From: Bacillota bacterium
Lineage (GTDB): Bacteria > Bacillota > Clostridia > Clostridiales > Clostridiaceae
DNA: 11,904 bases
Assembly (NCBI GenBank): GCA_023435985.1
Contig: JAEZKY010000336.1
Location: 1-11,904, forward strand
Direction: 5' to 3'
Below, one piece after another: positions 7,587 to 11,904 of this stretch. The position numbers were made by a program, and so were the translations under genes. The notes under the pieces were generated by a model. That model was not told the DNA's origin. It saw only the letters and a program-made list of their open reading frames with translations, and searched no databases. Within the stretch, counting starts at the first letter, position 1. Every line of letters begins with the position of its first letter.

Positions 7587-7605
7587 TAAAGGAGCCTTGG
7601 ACGCT

Positions 7606-9006
7606 ATGAATAATCTAAATGGGAAAATGATTTATACTATATTTGTTTTTGTAGCTCTAGCAGCTTTTGATAATGTTATTATAGGATTGTTTCCAACATT
7701 ATTCTCTTCGATTGCAAGTGATTTAAATATAAGTTTATTTGAACTTGGAATTGTTTCGGCTATTAACATTTTAATAACTTCAATATCATCAGTTTATTGG
7801 GGATATCTTGCAGGCAGGCTTAATCGAAAAAAGCTTATTATTATAGGAACTATTATTTGGTCATCATCGGTGTTTTTAAATTCCTATAGCAGTACTTACA
7901 TTGAATTATTGATTTTTCAAGTTTTGACGGGAATAGGCTTAGGGTGTATAGCATCAATTGGATTTAGTACCTTGAGTGATTATATTCCGTATAAATTTCG
8001 TGGAATGATTTTAAGCTTTTGGGGAATGTCTCAAGGTTTTGGAGGAATTTTAGGAGCGCTGATAGCATCATTAATTGGCACATCTTCAGGTTGGAGAAAG
8101 CCATTTGAAATAGTAAGTATAGTAGGCTTTTTATTAATTAGCTTATATCTTTTTATAAGAGAACCAAGGCTCGGAGAATCAGAGCCTGAATTAGAAAGGT
8201 TAGTTAAACAAGGAGAAAGTTATATTTACAAGATAGAAATTAGTCAGCTCAAAGAAATAATTTTAAAGAATAGCAATATATTTTTACTTTTACAAGGATT
8301 TTTCTTAAATATTTCTACAGGAAGCTTAATATGGCTTCCTACATTGTATATTTCGAAAGTTCAACAACAAGGGTACAGTAATACGACAGCTATTATTGTT
8401 GCTGGATATCTTTATGCGTTATTTCAATTAGGTGGACTAACAACAGGATTTTTTGGTTATCTCGGGGATAAGTTTCAAAGGAAAACTTACAAGGGAAGAG
8501 CGATACTAACTTCATTTTTTGTATGTATAGCAATGCCGCTTTATTCTGCAATGTTTGCAATTCCAATGAAGCACTTAGAAATATACGATGAGAGTACCTT
8601 AGCAATTTTATTAAGTTTACTGAAACAAATAGTTATGAATCCTTGGATGACTTTAATTTTTGTATTATCATTTCTTGCTTCAGCAGCTCAGTCTGCAAAC
8701 ACACCCAACTGGCTTGCATTAATAACAGATGTGAACCTTCCAGAGCACAGAGGAACAGCTTTTAGTATAGCTAATGTTGCAAGCAGCTTAGGTAGAACTT
8801 TAGGTAATGTTGGGATTGGTTATTTACTTACAATTGTATCAAAATACGCAGGAGAACCAGGCAATTATGTAATTACTCTTATTATATTTCAAATCTTTTT
8901 TATTCCAGCAGCGTTATTCTATATAAAAATGGCTAAAAATAATGTTCAGGACATTGGAAAAGTTAAATTAATCCTTCGTAAGCGGGCAGATTTGATTGGA
9001 CCTTAG
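7606..9006 (+). CDS. MFS transporter, Spinster-like
   Basis: This integral membrane secondary transporter has 466 aa from ATG 7606, ends at TAG 9004-9006, and has about 12 predicted helices. I chose ATG 7606, which lies 11 nt after AAAGGAG (7588-7594), over an in-frame TTG at 7597 that leaves only 2 nt of spacing. The MFS motif A loop GYLAGRLNRKK (66-76) sits between TM2 and TM3, and its second-half counterpart GYLGDKFQRK is at 284-293. Both halves also carry an RG-x-x-x-S motif at TM4/TM10 (RGMILS 132-137; RGTAFS 382-387). That motif, an early Asp in TM1 (D22), and the long cytoplasmic linker (about 185-225) resemble the Spinster branch, whose characterised animal members move lysolipids and sphingosine-1-phosphate. 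The substrate here is unknown. The downstream glycosyltransferase (51 bp gap, same strand, shared terminator) suggests a lipid or glycolipid link, which is inference. A drug or sugar-phosphate exporter is an alternative. Confidence 0.85.
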   Translation: MNNLNGKMIYTIFVFVALAAFDNVIIGLFPTLFSSIASDLNISLFELGIVSAINILITSISSVYWGYLAGRLNRKKLIIIGTIIWSSSVFLNSYSSTYIELLIFQVLTGIGLGCIASIGFSTLSDYIPYKFRGMILSFWGMSQGFGGILGALIASLIGTSSGWRKPFEIVSIVGFLLISLYLFIREPRLGESEPELERLVKQGESYIYKIEISQLKEIILKNSNIFLLLQGFFLNISTGSLIWLPTLYISKVQQQGYSNTTAIIVAGYLYALFQLGGLTTGFFGYLGDKFQRKTYKGRAILTSFFVCIAMPLYSAMFAIPMKHLEIYDESTLAILLSLLKQIVMNPWMTLIFVLSFLASAAQSANTPNWLALITDVNLPEHRGTAFSIANVASSLGRTLGNVGIGYLLTIVSKYAGEPGNYVITLIIFQIFFIPAALFYIKMAKNNVQDIGKVKLILRKRADLIGP

Positions 9007-9057
9007 TCATTAGAATTTATAATACTTAATAATCTGAATAATGAGAGGATTGATATT

Positions 9058-10155
9058 ATGATTAAAAATGTACTCATCATTTCATCTGATTTTACAGGTC
9101 ATGGACATAAGAGTATAACAGAGTCTCTATGTGAAAAGTTTAGAGAAAACAATGAGATTAATGTGAATGTTGTAGATGGATTCTCACTTGGTGGAAGCAC
9201 ATTGCTTAAAATAGGTAAATCTTATGGACCTATAACCAGAACTTCTAAAAATTTATGGGAACTTATATGGGAATTGTCAATGATTAAAGCATCATTAGTT
9301 AATGAAGCTGTTGAACTATTAATAGAACATAATTTTATGGAGTTATTAAAAAGAATAAAACCAGATTTAATTTTATCTGTTCACCCAAATTTTAATGGAT
9401 CTATTCTTAATATATTAGAGAAAAATAATATTGAGATTCAATTTGTTACCTTAATAGCCGATCTTGTAAGTATATATCCACTATGGGCAGATAAAAGAGC
9501 AGATTATATTATAAGTCCAACTTATGAAGCAAAAGAAAAGTGCATAGAATATGGCATTTCTGAAGAAAAAGTAAAAACTTTAGGGTTCCCAGTACGTTCT
9601 AGATTTCATAAAGTTATAAGCTCTAATAGTGAATATAATATGTATAATCCTTTAAAATTCCTAATAATGAGTGGGGGAGAAGGTGTAGGCAACATGAGAA
9701 AGATAGCTGAAATTCTCCTTAATAATTTCAATTGTATTGTAAAAATTGCTGTAGGTCGAAACAAAAAATTAAAGAATAGATTAGAGCAAACATTAGGAGA
9801 AAAGTATAAGGATAGGGTTGAAGTTTATGGATTTATGGAAAATGTACAAGATCTAATGATATCTTCAGATATTGCATTTACTAGAGGAAGTCCAAATGTC
9901 ATGATGGAAGCTATCGCATGTAATGTGCCTTTAGTAATAACAGGCGCACTTCCAGGTCAAGAAGAAGGAAATCCAGAATTTGTGCAAAAGTATAATCTTG
10001 GAGTGGTATGTACAGGCAACAAAAGCATAAAGTATATTATAAGTGACTTACTTGCAAATAATGGACAAAGACTGAGTAAAATTAAAAGGTCTCAAAAAAG
10101 TTATTCTAATCCTAGTGTTTCAAAAGATATTGTAGATTTTATTTTAAATATGTGA
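9058..10155 (+). CDS. GT28 family glycosyltransferase, MGDG synthase / UgtP-like
   Basis: This 365-aa GT-B fold enzyme probably transfers a sugar from a UDP-sugar to a membrane lipid acceptor at the cytoplasmic face. GAGAGGA (9043-9049) lies 8 nt before the ATG. The N-terminal half (about 1-170) matches the MGDG-synthase N-domain, with GHGH at 14-17 near the acceptor side. The C-terminal half (about 198-363) is the GT28 donor domain, with MSGGEGVGN (204-212), a GFMENVQDLM stretch (258-267), E284 in MMEAIA, and PGQEEGNPEF (299-308). The last is the strongest family mark, close to PGQEE-N in diacylglycerol glucosyltransferases. The usual GG of the (K)PGG donor loop is replaced by S278-P279, so donor or acceptor preference may differ. 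The length is normal for the family. The gene follows the Spinster-like transporter and precedes a strong terminator, so the two form a likely operon. A MurG-like role is unlikely because of the N-domain. Confidence 0.85.
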   Translation: MIKNVLIISSDFTGHGHKSITESLCEKFRENNEINVNVVDGFSLGGSTLLKIGKSYGPITRTSKNLWELIWELSMIKASLVNEAVELLIEHNFMELLKRIKPDLILSVHPNFNGSILNILEKNNIEIQFVTLIADLVSIYPLWADKRADYIISPTYEAKEKCIEYGISEEKVKTLGFPVRSRFHKVISSNSEYNMYNPLKFLIMSGGEGVGNMRKIAEILLNNFNCIVKIAVGRNKKLKNRLEQTLGEKYKDRVEVYGFMENVQDLMISSDIAFTRGSPNVMMEAIACNVPLVITGALPGQEEGNPEFVQKYNLGVVCTGNKSIKYIISDLLANNGQRLSKIKRSQKSYSNPSVSKDIVDFILNM

Positions 10156-10215
10156 TGAGTGGGTTAGTATTGATAAAATGTAAATTTAAAAAATAGAGCT
10201 ATAAAAACAAATCAT

Positions 10216-10259
10216 AAAAGACTGTATATAGATTGAGTGAATCTATATACAGTCTTTTT
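10216..10259 (+). terminator. Rho-independent terminator of the MFS-glycosyltransferase operon
   Basis: This is a perfect 19-bp inverted repeat (10216-10234 with 10240-10258) around the loop GAGTG. It starts with AAAAGACTG and ends with CAGTCTTTTT, giving a T-tract on the plus strand and an A-tract on the other side, so it could act in both directions. It lies 60 bp after the glycosyltransferase stop. Confidence 0.9.
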
Positions 10260-10346
10260 ATAAAATTAAAGATAATCTTTTAATTTTTAATTTTAAAATA
10301 AGGTTATAATTAGTTTATGGATAAAATTTACTTAAATTACAATTAG

Positions 10347-10375
10347 TTGATTTAGAATCAATAATAATGTATTAT
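10347..10375 (+). promoter_or_regulatory. Sigma-A promoter of the sensor kinase gene
   Basis: TTGATT (10347-10352) is separated by 17 bp from TATTAT (10370-10375); these match the -35 and -10 consensus at 4/6 and 5/6. The start codon is 41 bp after the -10. Alternative TATAAT boxes at 10305-10310 and 10380-10385 lack a -35 at the right distance. Confidence 0.5.
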
Positions 10376-10377
10376 TA
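10347..10377. promoter_or_regulatory. Two tandem dyads over the kinase promoter (possible operators)
   Basis: TTGATT-TAG-AATCAA (10347-10361) is a perfect 6+3+6 inverted repeat covering the -35. It is followed at once by TAATAAT-GT-ATTATTA (10362-10377), a perfect 7+2+7 inverted repeat covering the -10. Two abutting perfect dyads on the core promoter suggest repressor or autoregulatory binding. The second consists almost only of A and T, so chance is a real alternative. Confidence 0.35.
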
Positions 10378-10416
10378 GATATAATAAATTTTGTAATTTT
10401 GACTGGAGAGATATAT

Positions 10417-11904
10417 ATGATGAAAAGATATGATGTTTTAAATAATTATAGTATTAAGTCAAAATTATTATTAATATATCTGTTTTGTGTGTTAATTCCT
10501 ATGATAGTTACTAATTCAGTATTCTATTTAACTATTAAACAAAATGAAGTAAAAGAACAGAAGACCAATATGGAATATGCCATTGACAGGGTTAAATATA
10601 ATTTAGAGGCAGTGTTAGAAAATTGCGTACTAGTATCAAATCATTTGCACAAGGATGTAGGATTAAATCAGTTTATTACCCAAAGATATGATAATCTTCT
10701 TCAATATTATGAAGAATATAATTTTTTGCTGCAAAACAATGTAATCAATTACTATTATAATTCACAGCATGTATATCAAGTTACAATATACACAGATAAT
10801 GATACTATAAGCAATAGCAATAATTTTAGAAAATTAACGCCAGAAATTCGAGAGAGTGACTGGTACAAGCAATTTTTTAATAACAATAAAAATATGACTA
10901 TTTCAGTTTATTATGATAATGATAAAAAGATTATTCAAAATAGTAGTATGCCTAGAACTATTAGTATTATTAGAAAGTTAGACAACTTCAGTTCTAAAAA
11001 TGAAAATATTTTAAAAATAGATGTAGATTATAATGTAATATACAATGATATTTTGAATGAGAAAATGGATGGCAACTTATATGTCTGTAATAAAGACTTC
11101 ATTTTGTTTTCTAATAAAGTATCAAATGATGGATGGAAGGAATTTGATACGGTAGATTGTATTGAAAATAAGGCAGTTAAGTTAAATGATTCTTTTAGCT
11201 TTAAAGCAGCAAATGAGGAGTGGAATATTATTATTACAGAAGATGAAATAAATCCTTTATCTAGAATTGCTGAACGGAAAGAAATATTGTTAGGATTAAT
11301 AATATTTAATTTGTTACTACCAACTATTATTATTTTTTTGGTATCGTACTCTATTAGGCATAGAGTAACATTACTTAGTAAATATTTGGGTAAGGTAGAA
11401 AATGAGGAATTTTTCACAATACAATGTAGTTATGGCAATGATGAAATAGGAAACTTAATTCGAAGCTATAATTTAATGGTTTTAAGAATTAAGGAGTTAA
11501 TAGAAGTTGTATTTAAGAGAGATGCAGAAAAGCAAAAGCTTGAACTAGCTAAAAAGCAGGCGGAGCTAAAAGCTTTGCAAAGTCAGGTAAATCCTCATTT
11601 TATGTTTAATACTCTTGAAAGTATTCGTATGAGAAGCTTGATAAAGGGGGAGATAGAGACTGCAGATGTAATTGAAAATTTATCTACATTACTGCGAACT
11701 ACAATAAATTGGGGGGAGGATTTTATTACAATTGAAGATGAAATGCTATTTGTAGAAAATTATCTTCAAATTCAAAAGTATCGTTTTGGTGATAAATTAT
11801 CTTATAGCTTCTATATTATGGAGGGATGTAAAAAAATAAAGATACCAAAGTTATCTATTTTAGGATTTGTTGAAAATGCGTGTGTTCATGGAATTGAAGA
11901 AGTA
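10417..11904 (+). CDS. YesM-type sensor histidine kinase (3' end outside window)
   Basis: The frame is open from ATG 10417 to the right edge (496 codons, no stop). TGGAGAG at 10404-10410 supports this start, although the adjacent ATG at 10420 is also possible. TM1 is about 16-40, an extracytoplasmic Cache-like sensor about 41-287 (W149-Y150 in its core), TM2 about 289-313, HAMP about 314-365, and a charged coiled coil about 370-388. The His_kinase dimerisation motif follows, SQVNPHFMFNTLESI (389-403), with H394 as the phospho-acceptor. The N-box of the HATPase domain is at GFVENACVHGIEE (483-495), with N487 expected to bind ATP-Mg. The G boxes lie beyond the window. The architecture and the PHF-NTL motif are those of LytS/YesM kinases, which normally phosphorylate an AraC-type YesN response regulator and often control sugar uptake. 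That partner would be expected just downstream. No ligand can be deduced. An open frame on the opposite strand (11028-11417) is only an antisense shadow. Confidence 0.9.
   Translation, partial: MMKRYDVLNNYSIKSKLLLIYLFCVLIPMIVTNSVFYLTIKQNEVKEQKTNMEYAIDRVKYNLEAVLENCVLVSNHLHKDVGLNQFITQRYDNLLQYYEEYNFLLQNNVINYYYNSQHVYQVTIYTDNDTISNSNNFRKLTPEIRESDWYKQFFNNNKNMTISVYYDNDKKIIQNSSMPRTISIIRKLDNFSSKNENILKIDVDYNVIYNDILNEKMDGNLYVCNKDFILFSNKVSNDGWKEFDTVDCIENKAVKLNDSFSFKAANEEWNIIITEDEINPLSRIAERKEILLGLIIFNLLLPTIIIFLVSYSIRHRVTLLSKYLGKVENEEFFTIQCSYGNDEIGNLIRSYNLMVLRIKELIEVVFKRDAEKQKLELAKKQAELKALQSQVNPHFMFNTLESIRMRSLIKGEIETADVIENLSTLLRTTINWGEDFITIEDEMLFVENYLQIQKYRFGDKLSYSFYIMEGCKKIKIPKLSILGFVENACVHGIEEV

Noticed and set aside
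7597..7599. TTG at 7597 as the start of the MFS gene
   Set aside because: It would sit only 2 nt after AAAGGAG. The in-frame ATG at 7606 has 11 nt spacing and is the better codon.
11028..11417. Reverse-strand open frame inside the sensor kinase
   Set aside because: It is antisense to a clear histidine kinase with recognisable domains and has no independent support.
1..11904. CRISPR array, tRNA or rRNA genes, or transposase genes
   Set aside because: No regularly spaced repeats, no tRNA-like cloverleaf with CCA-type ends, no GC-richer rRNA block and no transposase or integrase motifs were seen.

Overview
The window is very AT-rich, with clostridial-type codon use (AGA, ATA, TTA and GAA dominate), AGGAGG-like ribosome binding sites, and long A/T-stem terminators. 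Together with the gene content this suggests a Clostridium sensu stricto chromosome. A solventogenic, C. beijerinckii-like species is my guess only, because no rRNA or other species marker is present. I see no rRNA, tRNA, CRISPR array or transposase gene.

Layout. Positions 1-825 hold the 3' part of a DUF445 membrane-protein gene, cut at the left edge. It converges on a reverse-strand gene at 876-1496 that encodes an unrecognised, cysteine-rich 206-aa protein. Divergent from that gene, 1738-4716 encodes a large P-type ATPase. Its catalytic core is of the Ca2+/cation (P2) type, but its N-terminus is extended and its predicted ion-site residues are changed. Six bases after its stop lies a 229-bp non-coding element (4723-4951) with imperfect 27-bp terminal inverted repeats and several nested internal pairings. 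A long hairpin terminator follows at 4981-5040. A lone methyl-accepting chemotaxis protein gene occupies 5215-7329.

Next is a two-gene operon. A Spinster-like MFS transporter (7606-9006) is followed by a GT28 lipid-type glycosyltransferase (9058-10155), and the operon is closed by a perfect 19-bp hairpin terminator (10216-10259). The right edge holds the first 496 codons of a YesM-type sensor histidine kinase (10417 to the edge). Its promoter region carries two adjacent perfect dyads.

How the genes work together. Apart from the MFS/glycosyltransferase pair, these look like separate transcription units: ion transport, chemosensing, envelope glycolipid handling, and the start of a two-component system that probably continues to the right. 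The items most worth a second look are the structured 229-bp element, the ATPase ion-site substitutions, the transporter/glycosyltransferase pair, and the unknown Cys-rich protein. No multi-gene defence or biosynthetic system is visible.
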